From contig JAQSEB010000078.1 of NCBI GenBank assembly GCA_030063045.1, forward strand, positions 1,122,001 to 1,186,000: a DNA stretch of 64,000 nucleotides, read 5' to 3'. The notes under the pieces were generated by a model, which saw nothing but the letters and a program-made list of their open reading frames with translations, was not told the origin of the DNA and made no database searches. The stretch comes from Pratylenchus scribneri (Eukaryota; Nematoda; Chromadorea; Rhabditida; Pratylenchidae). Of the stretch, positions 11,980-23,500 are shown piece by piece. A program made the position numbers and the translations under genes. How positions within the stretch are numbered: position 1 is the first letter of the stretch; each line of letters opens with the position of its first letter.

Positions 11980-12560
11980 AGGCGACGGCTGGCAGCAACG
12001 TGAGCCCCCACCCCTCCCCCCAATGGGCAGCGAGGGAAATGAGTGAGAAAGGTAAAAATCGAGACATTGATAAGAGAAAAGAGGTGAGGTGGCCGGCTGG
12101 CAGGAAAGAAGGACAGAGGCGGCTGGCAACAATTTTATGGGAGGTATGATGCTCTCATAAAGGGCAGACGAAAATTCAGGGAGAAGTATGAAAATTGCAG
12201 ACATTGAGAGAGCAAGGAGGAGGGAAGGCGGCTGGCAGGAAAGAAGGAGGCTGGCAGCAATTTGGCATGGGCCACATATTCCCAAAAGGCATGCGGCAAA
12301 TTAGCGAGAAAGGTGAAAATTGGAGGCATCGATAAAAGAGAGTAGGCGGCTGGTAGAAAAGAAGGGCAGAGGCCACTGGCATTAGAAAGGGCAAAGGCGG
12401 CTGGCAACAAAGATTCAAAGGAATAGAAGGCGGCTGAAGAGAAATGAGGCTGAATGGAATTTTCTTCCTTCCCGTCTATAGGAATAGTCCATTAAAAATG
12501 AGAAGAAAACAGTCCAAGCAGAGAGGCGGCTGGCAGCAATGTTTCGCATTCCCTTCACAC
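11980..12560. repeat. Degenerate ~130-bp tandem repeat with GGCGGCTGGCAGCAA motif
   Basis: A G+C-richer block in which GGCGGCTGGCAGCAA and close variants recur about ten times. Three longer units can be aligned: GGTAAAAATCGAGACATTGA near 12,051, GTATGAAAATTGCAGACATT near 12,186 and GGTGAAAATTGGAGGCATCG near 12,311. Each is followed by an A/G-rich run and the GGCTGGCAG motif. The minus-strand ORFs here (rich in LPAA and CQPP) are translations of the repeat and not believable genes. A TATA-like stretch (TTTTATAAGTATAAAATAG) follows at about 12,615, but I see no gene start to pair with it. Confidence 0.6.
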
Positions 12561-12802
12561 AGTTCATTCGGCATTTTCACGTCCATGGGGCTGGCGGTCG
12601 CCCTCTGTTCGCCCTTTTATAAGTATAAAATAGAATTGAACGCGAATAGGACACTGTGAACGGAGGAGAAGGACACGAGGGGGTGGCCAAATAGAAAGGA
12701 GGCAGGCTGGCTGCCGGTTGGCAACAGCCGCACGATATGAAAATGAATGGAATGGGGGAAGGAAGGAAGAAAGGGATTAAAGTAGGCGAAAATGCGGGGG
12801 AC

Positions 12803-12991
12803 TCATGGAAAATTGAGTGGATGGATCTTTTCGTCATAAAGTGGCGAAATTAAGAAAATGTACGAAAAATGGCCTAGAAGACATAATGGATTTGTGAATT
12901 GGCCACACACTACAAAGATCTGCGGGCCTTCTTCCACTTCTAAATTGTCTAAAAGATTTTGATGGTTGGTTGATTTAACATGGGACTCCAA
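12803..12991 (-). CDS. Possible terminal exon, unidentified (uncertain)
   Basis: Minus-strand open frame of about 60 codons ending TGA. Internal TCTTTTAG and CAATTTAG could act as splice acceptors, leaving about 45 codons. The peptide includes NLEVEEGPQIFVVCGQF and a hydrophobic stretch (LLGHFSYIFLISPLY). No family is recognised and no partner exon was found. Confidence 0.22.
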   Translation of the reverse strand: MESHVKSTNHQNLLDNLEVEEGPQIFVVCGQFTNPLCLLGHFSYIFLISPLYDEKIHPLNFP

Positions 12992-13011
12992 AATTCATTT
13001 GTTAGATCTCT

Positions 13012-13240
13012 TCAAGACGCATCATTTGATTATGTTTTGGCTTTGGTTTAACCAATTCTAACTTAATTTTGTACCATTAAACCAAAAAAATGGTTTAAAC
13101 CGTTTAATACCAAATTAATTGTTGAACAAACCATAACAAATTATATACCATTCAATGCGTCATGACCAGCTCTTATCCATTTGGTATTTAGGTTTGGAAT
13201 GTGTAGGAGGTAGGACAAACTATTAAACCATTATAATTAT
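13012..13240 (-). repeat. R2 element, 1 core unit
   Basis: Reverse-oriented copy with one diverged core unit (GGTTTAAACCGTTTAATACC) and both flanks. Confidence 0.72.
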
Positions 13241-13610
13241 GTTGATATTATTTAATTTTTTTTCCATAACTTCAATGCTTTCTTTGTAAATTAAATAATA
13301 ATTCTTAAGAAATAAAATAAGTTCAAAAGGCCTCTTTTCCAAAATGGTTTATGATCACATTTTGGAACAAATTTTATTGGCCACATTTTGCTCTTTTTCA
13401 AGAGCACCTTTTCCTTTATTTTTCTTATGGAGCAAAGATAAAAAAGAACGCAGCAAACAATGGGGGAAAAAGGATGGTGGAATGTCTTTCGGATATATTT
13501 AAAAGGAAAATATTCTTTTCAAATTCAGAACTTTTTCAATAAGTAAATAAACACAATTTTGACATAAAATAATGAAACAAAATTTTCACCCGACGAATTG
13601 AGTATTTGTG

Positions 13611-13900
13611 TACCATTTTTGGCCATAGATTAGCAAGGAAGCAAGCAATTTGAAAGGGCAATATAACATTTTAAATCTTAAACTTTCCTATATAAAGTGG
13701 CTTTATTAGAATTTTATTATAGTCTTTTAATGTAATAAACCTGAATTTTTGAAGAAAAAATGAAAAGTCGCTTATTTTATAAACTGTTTTAAATTCTCAA
13801 AAAATTAAAAGAGTCTATTTTTAGAGGACATTTTGGGCTTTAAAATGGCATATCGCCTTCCTAAATTTGTTGTTTCCTTGTTGAGATATGGCCAAAAGAA
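13611..13900. repeat. R1 fold-back element
   Basis: Near full-length copy. The left arm is more diverged than the right, which ends GAGATATGGCCAAAAGAA. Confidence 0.7.
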
Positions 13901-14004
13901 CGGACCCATATACTGAAACAATATCAGAAAATTCTTTTTTTTGATGTTCCTTTGAGGAATGTTTATAAAAAGGAGAAGAGGCAAAAAAAGGACGGGGGGA
14001 ATAA

Positions 14005-14214
14005 ATGTTCATAAAAAAATTGATGCAAGCTGACTGGTTTTTTATCAACAGACACATCGATGCTTCTTCTTCAGCAAATTCAATCGAGCGGAAAATTGAT
14101 TGTGAAGATTGGATTGGGAACTGGGAAGTTGCCTTATATGGAGGGAAGAAAAACGTGAAAAAACGTGAAATGTGGGGAAGAAGGAAGGAAAATGAAGAGG
14201 ACTTTGGGGAGTAA
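14005..14214 (+). CDS. Possible small ORF, 69 residues (uncertain)
   Basis: ATG-initiated frame with a varied composition: an N-terminal part with ADWFFINRHIDASSSANSIE, a middle with DCEDWIGNWEV, and a basic/acidic C-terminus. It stops at TAA just after 14,214, followed by AATTAAATAAG. No signal peptide or known domain. It starts about 100 bp after an R1 copy. Purine-rich strands often give charged chance ORFs, so confidence is low. Confidence 0.22.
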   Translation: MFIKKLMQADWFFINRHIDASSSANSIERKIDCEDWIGNWEVALYGGKKNVKKREMWGRRKENEEDFGE

Positions 14215-14289
14215 ATTAAATAAGATTGATTGGAGAACAATTAACTGATGACGGGGGTGGACGAACGTCTAATTTTGGGGTGCAAGGCG

Positions 14290-15150
14290 CGGGACCAATT
14301 TTTGTCGAAGCATAATTTTGGAAGCACTAAACCGTTTTTCGTCAAATTTGTTAGCATTTTAAGATCCAAATTTGGCAATTAAATTCCAATAAAATTTCAT
14401 AAATTTATTGGGTTAATCTTTGCTCAAGTATTATTATTTTAACATGCATATTTTTTAAATCATTTTTGCCATATTTTCGACTGTAATTCTGTGAATTTTA
14501 AGTCTAAATAAATGTTTTAAAATTGATTGGATAAATCTAATCCAGTTCTTTGTTCTAATATAAATTTTTGTTAAAATTTTTCTTTTCTAAAAGTATTTTT
14601 ATAAAATTTCGCATGCACAACATCCTGGGAAAAATAAAAGCGCCCAATTTTTTGGCATTAATTCGGTGCATTTTAAGCTAATCCAAATATATTTTTTTAA
14701 TTATTAGATAAATCAAATGCAGCTCTTTCATTTAATACAAAATTTACAAAAATTCTTTTAATTCATGAAGCCGTTTTAAAACTTCGCAAGCCCAGCATCT
14801 TCTAGTCCGAAAAATGCAATTATATTTTTAGTTATAATTTTGTTAATTTTAAATGAATCAAATTACTTTAAACTTCATTTAATAGGCCTAATCCATGGCT
14901 TTAATTTGATATAAATTCATTAAAAATAGCTTCAATTTTTAAAACAATATAAAGCTTCTCGCCGGACCACCCTATGGATAAGTTAAGCCGTCCACTTTTT
15001 TTTATCATAATTTTGCGAATTTTAAAAACCAATCAAATTACTTTGCACTTCTGCGGTTAGATACACCTCATTCATGGCTTTAATTAGATTTAAAAATTAT
15101 TAAATTAATTTAATTCTTAAAGTATTATAAAGTTTACGCGTGCCCAAGGA
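14290..15150. repeat. Degenerate ~210-bp tandem repeat, family R4
   Basis: About four diverged units. Each has a 'TAATTTTGTGAATTTTAA' type segment, an 'AATCAAATTACTTTA' type segment, a 'TCCATGGCTTTAATTTGATA' type segment and a 'TTTTAAAACTTCGCAAGCCC' type segment in the same order. The same unit recurs at about 57.88-58.49 kb. No coding capacity. Confidence 0.6.
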
Positions 15151-16122
15151 AATTACTCCCGAGAAATAAATGAATGTGCCCCCATCATTCTTTTTGGGCT
15201 TCTGTGAACACCGGGAAATTGGTGGAAAATTGGTTGAAAAATGAAGAGGCAATAATAGAAAGATGGAAAGGAAGAGGATTTTGGATGAAATGAATGGATT
15301 TGGGGGACACTGAATTAAGAAAGAAGGATGAATTCGCGCACAGTCGCCAAATCCGCGCACCCCACCCGAAAAAAATTCCCACCCAAAATGGATGTGACAA
15401 TCTTCTTCTTTTATGTTCGTTTTTGTGCGTCGAGTCGAGATCCTTGCCGTTTTTTGGGTGGGGCATAATGTCTTTGTGGAAAAAATTGGCGATGACGAAA
15501 CGGGAACACTTTTTTGGGTAAGTTATGAAGGTGGAAATGTACGAATTAAATCAATTTTTAGCTGAATTTTAACTTTAATAATTCGATAAAATTTGATATC
15601 AGATTGGGAAGAATTGGAAAAAAAAATATGGATGATAAATCCAGCATTCATTCGAATATTATTATTTTAACAATTGTGATTTTAATCAAATTGTCAAATG
15701 AAGCCATTAGGGCGAGATTGACATTCAGAATAGAATAAAAAAAATCAAAAATGCAAAGAGACCAGTTTCGAGATCAGCAGGAGACTAAATGATTAAAGAA
15801 ATTATCCATAATATTGATTCCATAATTGGGACAATCCCAAAATAAAGAATAACCATTTATCCTCATTTTACCAATAAAAAATCCTCACATTTTTGTTTGA
15901 TATTTCCATTTTCTCAATGATACAAAAGATCAGTTGGTTTGTCCATTTTATAGGTAAATTTTAAGGGAAACAAGACGATTCAATAATGGAGGCATACTTT
16001 TGATTTTGACTTTTGGTCACATAGCCTATTAAATAAGTGACCAAGAAGACTACCATTGGAAGCCCTAAAAAAATTTGCTTTCCTAATTTTTCAAACTACA
16101 TTCTTTTTTGCAAATATTTTTG

Positions 16123-16239
16123 TCATTTCTTTAAAACAAAATGCGATGTTTTGTTTACCACAAAATTCAATGTTTTTGCCCGCTTTCTAACCCATTCCTC
16201 GGCTCCTTCTGCTGCTGTTGGGTCAATCAAAAAATTCAT
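16123..16239 (-). CDS. Possible micro-ORF or first exon, 38 residues (uncertain)
   Basis: Minus-strand ATG at 16,239. The frame includes DPTAAEGAEEWVRKRAKTL, then either stops at 16,123 or could be spliced at a GTAAAC after LNFV. No family recognised and no partner exon found. Confidence 0.18.
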   Translation of the reverse strand: MNFLIDPTAAEGAEEWVRKRAKTLNFVVNKTSHFVLKK

Positions 16240-16854
16240 TAAAATTCACAAAGGTCGTCGTCGTTTATGTCTTCCAGCCAAATTCTTTTCCAAATTCACG
16301 CTGTGACTGTGATTTTTGCCTCCTGAGTGAGTTCGGAATTCGGACCCACCAAAAAAAAAGTTTTATTCTTCATTTCAACTTAAATTTGGCCTATTTTTTA
16401 TTCTTTAAATATTTAAATTTTGTAAAATTTTTCTCCCCAATTTTCTATTCTCTCAATTTTAAGCGGCCATTTTCCCATTTATTGTAACATTTTCGCCAAT
16501 TTTTTTCGTCCTTGGCTTTTGATGTCAATTTCCTTCGATTCAATCCATTTCCATTGTTCCCCCCAACAAAATGTGCCCATCTTCCTTGAATATTTATCCA
16601 TCTTCCATTTTCACCCATTTTCCGGGGCGCGCGACTCTAAAAGACATATGTCTTTTCTTTTGGATTCAAAAATTCAATGGGAAATGCACAAAACGATGGA
16701 TTGGTTTTGGTTCCTTCCTTTACCATTCAATTCATTGGCCCAATCTGAATTTCACCAAAAATGAGTTCTTCTCATTTTTTATTCTTCTAAAATTTGACTA
16801 TTTTTATAAGGATACTATTTAATTTGCAGAAAAAGAATAAATAAGGCCAAAATA

Positions 16855-17180
16855 TTATAATGGTTTAAGGAAGGTTTGTCCTACAGCTGGTCAAAACGCA
16901 TTGAATGGTATATAATTTGTCATGATTTGGTCAAAAATTAAATGGTATTAAGCGGTTTAAACCAATTTTGGTTTGATCAACAATTAAAGGGTATTAAACG
17001 GTTTAAACCAATTCAGGTTTAATGGTTCAAAATTAAATTTGAATTGGTTAAACCCAAAAACCAAAACATAATCAATTTGTGTGTATCTTGGCGAGATCAA
17101 TCGATTATCAAACCAAAACATAATAAAACGAACGTTTGAATGCCGTCTTGATGAGATCAATCGATTGGGTATAAATTTTA
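16855..17180 (+). repeat. R2 element, 2 core units
   Basis: Two 46-bp core units between standard flanks. It ends within about 80 bp of the start codon of the membrane-protein gene and has the same orientation, so it may lie in that gene's leader or promoter. Confidence 0.75.
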
Positions 17181-17262
17181 GGCATTCATATAGCCTAAAA
17201 AATCTAAAAAATATAATTACTAATTTTAATCTTCAATTTCAATTTAGGCCAAATTTATAAGA

Positions 17263-20200
17263 ATGTTGAATTTTTATTTGACCATTTTATTTATATTATT
17301 CAATTGCATTAATTGCTTCGATGAATGGGCTGCCAGAAATCCTCTGATTCATTATGATCCTGTAAGTTTCGATAAATACTAGATTTTGTGAATAATACCT
17401 ATAAAAAAGGTCCAAAATTGAGATAAAATATTTTTTGACACTTTTTAAATTATCATTCGGACGCTAATCTAACTTAAAGTCTATTTTAAAAATTATTAAT
17501 TTTCAAAGGCACTCCAATTGTCCATTATCTTTATTATTTGATGGAGTGAAATAATCTTTTAATTTAAAAAGGATTCTGTAGCTTTAATTTGCCCACAGGC
17601 ATTTTGGCATTTTCACAAAAACATTTTTTGTATTTTTAGATGGAAATTTTACAATTATAAAGAATTAATTTATAAAAAGTGGAAAAAGTAGTATTTTTAG
17701 GGTTAAAAGTGTGCATTCGGTTGCCCTAGTCCTGTCTTAAACTAACATTAAAACTGCCCAATTCTTTCTTATGGCCATGATTTGGACTTGAAAATAATAA
17801 ATTAATTTCTTTAATTTTTAATTAATATTATTTTTAAATTAAATTATTTTCATAATTAAATTAAAATAATTTCTAAATTGAAAATAATTCATAAAAATTT
17901 TATTTCAGTATTGTCAAGTCCAAATTCCCCATGAAATTGTGCCATCTGGCCTTTGTGTTCCAACATCAACAAATTTTGACTTCAATTTCTGCCCGAAGCC
18001 AATTTGGCAATTTATTGTGAAAACGCATTTAAACATTTCGACAATACTTCAAATTCCTTTTGACAAAATTGAACGAGAATTTCCAAAGTAAAAATTTTTG
18101 AATTTGAAAAATTAAATTTTATTTATTCTATTTAAGCTGTCAAATCCGCCAATTTATATGTTCAGAATTGGGTCGACCGTGTTTACATTTCAAGCAATAT
18201 CGCAATTCAAAGGTAAATTTCTGAATTTTTGGTTTAAAAAGGGATAAGGATGGGATTTATTTTGGAGAAAAAAATATTGAAAATTAATAAAAAGATTATA
18301 ACGGTTTAATGGTTTATCCAACATTCATAAACCATATACCCAAAATTGGATAGGAGCTGGTCAAGACGCATTGAATGGTATATAATTTGTCATGGTTTGG
18401 TCAACAATTAAAGGGTATTAAACGGTTTAAACCAATTTTGGTTTGGTCAACAATTAAAGGGTATTAAACGGTTTAAACCAATTTTGGTTTGGTCAACAAT
18501 TAAAGGGTATTAAACTGTTTAAACCAATTTTGGTTTGGTCAACAATTAAAGAGTATTAAACGGTTTAAACCCATTTTGGTTTGGTCAACAATTAAAGGGT
18601 ATTAAACTGTTTAAACCAATTTTGGTTTGGTCAACAATTAAAGGGTATTAAACGGTTTAAACCTGTTTTGGTTTAATGGTTCAAAATTAATTTTGTATTG
18701 GTTAAACCCAAAGTCAAAACATAATAAAATGATGCGTTTTGATGAGATCTTGACTGGTTATATTGTTTGAGGGCCATGATAAATTTCTAAATAATTATTA
18801 AACCGGTATAATCTTTTCTACATTTTCAATACTATTTTCTGCAAATTTTGTATTTCATAAAGAATAAAATAAAGCAAATTATTGTTATAAATTTCTAAAT
18901 TAATTTTTTCGATTTATCGATTTATTATTTGATTTAAATTCAAAAAAAATTAATAGAATATTTTTTAGTTAAATCATTTCGAAAATTGGGCATTGATTCC
19001 TCTGGAATTTTGTTTGCAAATTCGACAAAATTGCCCAATCGGCGGAATTTTGCCTGATTCAATTTGGCAATGCGAACAACGATCAGCTGAACATTTTATG
19101 GGATTGAAAAGAGGATTGAAGGAATTTAGACAATTGTTATTTCACAAAAAATGCAAAAATGGGAGCAAATCGACACAATGGATGGAAAAATTTGGGTAAA
19201 TGATGGGCTAAATTAATGCTAAAAATTATAAATAATTATTTGAATATTAAATAGTCCTTATTCCTGGGACTATAATTGTTCGGGGCGAGAATGGGCCTAG
19301 GCCCCCATGGCCCAAGGAATGGGAATTTAGTAAATTTATTTATCTGTTTTGCCATAAAATTGTGATAACAGAAAGTCATAAAATTGGAGAAAAAGTCAAC
19401 TAAAAGTGAACATTTTTTGGGAAAAGAGGAGTGGGTTTAAAAAGGAAGATTGGGGCAATATTTGACGGTACATCACAACTGGGCGACAGACCAACTGGCC
19501 GATGGCGTTTGTATCTAATTAATGGCTAAACCGATATTGATGATTTTGGTATCAAATTAAAGAGCACACTTCTGGCTATCGATTGATATAAAATTAGTAT
19601 TGTTTGGTTTAGAATTAGCAGTTTTACTTAAAAAAACCATTAAATAAGACTACTATTATAAATTTGCGAATTTTTCACAGTTTTTTGAATACAATTCTAC
19701 CAAATTTTAACCAAACCATATAAATTTTATATCAATCGATAGCCAGATGTGCGCTCTTTAATTTGATATGAAAATCATCAATACGGATTTAGCCATTAAT
19801 TAGCTGCAAGCGCCGTCGTCCAGTTGGATGGTCGCACAGTTGTGCGTGTCCCATATTTGATTGAGTGGGTGACGGGGCGATTAGGCAAAAACTGTGGGGG
19901 TACAGTAGGATGAATAGGAAAAGATCCTTATAAGGATTATTGGCATAGACAGAACAGAATAAATGGAAATTAAATTTAATAATGTAAATTATAAATTATA
20001 ATTTTTAAAAATAAAAAAATATATAAATAATTTTTGCAGACAGATCAAAATTGGCCATCAAAAATCATTTGTATGGAACTTTGTCTGCACTTTATTTGCC
20101 ATCATATTTGCCTTCATATTTTTTCCAATTTCGGCCATTTTAATTTATCAAATTCTGAAATTCCGAAAATCTAAATCAACATATCCTCTTATTATCAATA

Positions 20201-20355
20201 GACCAACAACTAAACCACCTAATTGTCCACCACCATTTCCTCCGCTTACAATTTTTCAGCATTCACCTTCAATTGATCCCATCTCCCAGTCACAATTGCC
20301 TACGGCCTCAATCACTTCAATTGATCCCACCTATTCCCATGTTACCGTAATTTGA
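17263..20355 (+). CDS. Secreted/type I membrane protein with cysteine-rich ectodomain, 5 exons
   Basis: Exons 17263-17361, 17909-18087, 18137-18212, 18969-19195 and 20040-20355 join in phase to 298 codons plus TGA; the exon 2 start is good to within one base. All donors are GT and all acceptors AG (for example TTATTTCAG, TTTTTGCAG). Residues 1-18 are a signal peptide (hydrophobic, ending NCINC). The ectodomain of roughly 180 residues carries about ten cysteines, in two stretches resembling each other: CQIRQFIC in exon 3 and CLQIRQNC in exon 4. Exon 5 starts with a basic/polar junction, then one membrane span (about residues 205-228, FVCTLFAIIFAFIFFPISAILI), a basic stop-transfer (KFRKSKS) and a Pro/Ser/Thr-rich tail of ~60 residues (KPPNCPPPFPP). 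AATAAA lies at 20,399. I do not recognise the family; a cell-surface receptor or adhesion role is only inference. Intron 3 holds an R2 element and intron 4 an inverted-repeat element. Confidence 0.78.
18296..18800 (+). repeat. R2 element, 6 core units, in intron 3
   Basis: Six head-to-tail 46-bp units (from about 18,403 to 18,680) between standard flanks, differing by one or a few bases. It occupies most of intron 3 of the membrane-protein gene, in the same orientation as the gene. Confidence 0.85.
19469..19850. repeat. Inverted-repeat element in intron 4
   Basis: Arms of about 140 bp (19,471-19,615 and about 19,708-19,848) are inverted complements. They share CTAATTAATGGCTAAA, TCAAATTAAAGAGC and GGCTATCGATTGATATAAAA. 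A MITE-like non-coding insertion. A diverged relative with TCAAATTAAAGAACAGACTT lies at about 50,040-50,300. Confidence 0.72.
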
Positions 20356-20398
20356 TCATTTACTTATATTTATTGTTTTTAATTTCGAAAAAATAATG

Positions 20399-20404
20399 AA
20401 TAAA
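20399..20404 (+). terminator. Polyadenylation signal AATAAA
   Basis: AATAAA 44 bases after the stop codon of the membrane-protein gene, and about 100 bp before the satellite array begins. Confidence 0.5.
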
Positions 20405-20507
20405 ATTTTTCCTTCTAAAAATTGTGGCCTAGAATTCCAACTTTTTTGGATTTTTATTTTATTCTCAATTAGGAAAATAGCTATTATTATTATGTGGTGA
20501 AATCAAT

Positions 20508-23500
20508 TTTTACATTAAAAAATACAGTCCTATATTTTTTATTTTGTTAATATACCCCAATATTAATTTTTTATGAATTTCTAAACAATGGCCCCAAATT
20601 CAATTATGCCTAGGGTATATTTGACATTTTCTGGGCTAGGATTTGAATTTTTTGAAATTCTTTTAATAGAATCATATTCCCCATCCAATAATACAGTCCT
20701 ATATTTTTTATTTTGTTAATATACCCCAATATTGATTTTTTATGAATTTCTAAACAATGGCCCCAAATTCAATTATGCCTAGGGTATATTAGACATTTTC
20801 TGGACTAGAATTTGAATTTTTTGAAATTCTTTTAATAGAATCATATTCTCCATTAAAAAATACAGTCCTATATTTTTTATTTTGTTAATATACCCCAATA
20901 TTGATTTTTTATGAATTTCTAAACAATGGCCCCAAATTCAATTATGCCTAGGGTATATTTGACATTTTCTGGGCTAGGATTTGAATTTTTTGAAATTCTT
21001 TTAATAGAATCATATTCTCCATTAAAAAATACAGTCCTATATTTTTTTATTTTGTTAATATACCCCAATATTGATTTTTTATGAATTTCTAAACAATGGC
21101 CCCAAATTCAATTATGCCTAGGGTATATTAGACATTTTCTGGACTAGAATTTGAATTTTTTGAAATTCTTTTAATAGAATCATATTCTCCATTAAAAAAT
21201 ACAGTCCTATATTTTTTATTTTGTTAATATACCCCAATATTGATTTTTTATGAATTTCTAAACAATGGCCCCAAATTCAATTATGCCTAGGGTATATTAG
21301 ACATTTTCTGGACTAGAATTTGAATTTTTTGAAATTCTTTTAATAGAATCATATTCTCCATTAAAAAATACAGTCCTATATTTTTTATTTTGTTAATATA
21401 CCCCAATATTGATTTTTTATGAATTTCTAAACAATGGCCCCAAATTCAATTATGCCTAGGGTATATTAGACATTTTCTGGGATAGGAGTTGAATTTTTTG
21501 AAATTCTTTTAATAGAATCATATTCTCCATTAAAAAATACAGTCCTATATTTTTTATTTTGTTAATATACCCCAATATTGATTTTTTATGAATTTCTAAA
21601 TAATGGCCCCAAATTCAATTATTCCTAGGGTATATTAGACATTTTCTGGGATAGGAGTTGAATTTTTTGAAATTCTTTTAATAGAATCATATTCTCCATT
21701 AAAAAATACAGTCCTATATTTTTTATTTTGTTAATATACCCCAATATTGATTTTTTATGAATTTCTAAACAATGGCCCCAAATTCAATTATGCCTAGGGT
21801 ATATTTGACATTTTCTGGGCTAGGATTTGAATTTTTTGAAATTCTTTTAATAGAATCATATTCTCCATTAAAAAATACAGTCCTATATTTTTTTATTTTT
21901 TTTAAAATACCCTCATATTGATTTTTTATGAATTTCTAAACAATGTCCCCAAATTCAATTATGCCTATGGTATATTTGACATTTTCTGGACAAGAATTTG
22001 AATTTTTTGAAATTCTTTTAATAGAATCATATTCTCCATTAAAAAATACAGTCCTATATTTTTTATTTTATTAATATACCCCAATATTGATTTTTTATGA
22101 ATTTCTAAACAATGGCCCCAAATTCAATTATGCCTATGGTATATTTGACATTTTCTGGACAAGAATTTGAATTTTTTGAAATTCTTTTAATAGAATCATA
22201 TTCTCCATTAAAAATACAGTCCTATATTTTTTATTTTATTAATATACCCCAATATTGATTTTTTATGAATTTCTAAACAATGGCCCCAAATTCAATTATG
22301 CCTAGGGTATATTAGACATTTTCTGGGCTAGGATTTGAATTTTTTGAAATTCTTTTAATAGAATCATATTCTCCATTAAAAAATACAGTCCTATATTTTT
22401 TATTTTATTAATATACCCTCATATTGATTTTTTATGAATTTTTAAACAATGGCCCCAAATTCAATTATGCCTAGGGTATATTAGACATTTTCTGGGCTAG
22501 GATTTGAATTTTTTGAAATTCTTTTAATAGAATCATATTCTCCATTAAAAAATACAGTCCTATATTTTTTATTTTATTAATATACCCTCATATTGATTTT
22601 TTATGAATTTCTAAACAATGGCCCCAAATTCAATTATGCCTAGGGTATATTTGACATTTTCTGGACAAGAATTTGAATTTTTTGAAATTCTTTTAATAGA
22701 ATCATATTCTCCATTAAAAATACAGTCCTATATTTTTTATTTTATTAATATACCCTCATATTGATTTTTTATGAATTTCTAAACAATGGCCCCCAAATTC
22801 AATTATGCCTAGGGTATATTTGACATTTTCTGGGCCAGATTTTGAATTTTTTGAAATTCTATTAATAGAATCATATTCTCCATTAAAAAATACATGCCTA
22901 TCTTTTTTTATTTTTTTAAAATACCCTCATATTGATTTTTAATGAATTTCTAAACAATGGCCCCAAATTCAATTATGCCTAGGGTATATTTGACATTTTC
23001 TTGGCTAGGATTTGAATTTTTTGAAATTCTTTTAATAGAATCATATTCTCCATTAAAAAATACAGGCCTATCTTTTTTTATTTTTTTAAAATACCCTCAT
23101 ATTGATTTTTTATGAATTTCTAAACAATGGCCCCAAATTCAATTATGCCTAGGGTATATTTGACATTTTCTGGGCTAGGATTTGAATTTTTTGAAATTCT
23201 TTTATTAGAATCATATTCTCCATTAAAAAATACAGTCCTATATTTTTTATTTATTAATATACCCCAATATTGATTTTTTATGAATTTCTAAACAATGTCC
23301 CCAAATTCAATTATGCCTAGGGTATATTTGACATTTTCTAGGCTAGGATTTGAATTTTTTGAAATTCTTTTATTAGAATCATATTCTCCATTAAAAAATA
23401 CAGTCCTATATTTTTTATTTTATTAATATACCCCAATATTGATTTTTTATGAATTTCTAAACAATGGCCCCAAATTCAATTATGCCTAGGGTATATTTGA

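Larger units (their letters stand above)
1..16854. other. Gene-poor, repeat-rich interval
   Basis: A+T-rich sequence in which I find no convincing multi-exon gene. It holds several fold-back elements, two copies of the 46-bp-core element, a long spaced inverted repeat (3.26-5.21 kb), a 422-bp-period duplication (8.85-9.53 kb), a G+C-richer block (11.6-12.8 kb) and a degenerate tandem repeat (14.3-15.15 kb), each listed separately. Stretches 1-680, 2,400-3,080, 5,230-6,785, 7,090-7,720 and 15,530-16,120 show nothing I can name, except a diverged ~100-bp direct repeat at about 5,850 and 6,165. Short exon-like pieces are listed with low confidence. Confidence 0.6.

Noticed and set aside
11657..12410. 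Several overlapping minus-strand ORFs of 80-136 codons
   Set aside because: They are translations of the GGCTGGCAG-containing repeat (LPAA, CQPP runs) in all frames.
13821..14240. 139-codon minus-strand ORF
   Set aside because: Its last third is the right arm of an R1 repeat copy and the rest is low complexity.
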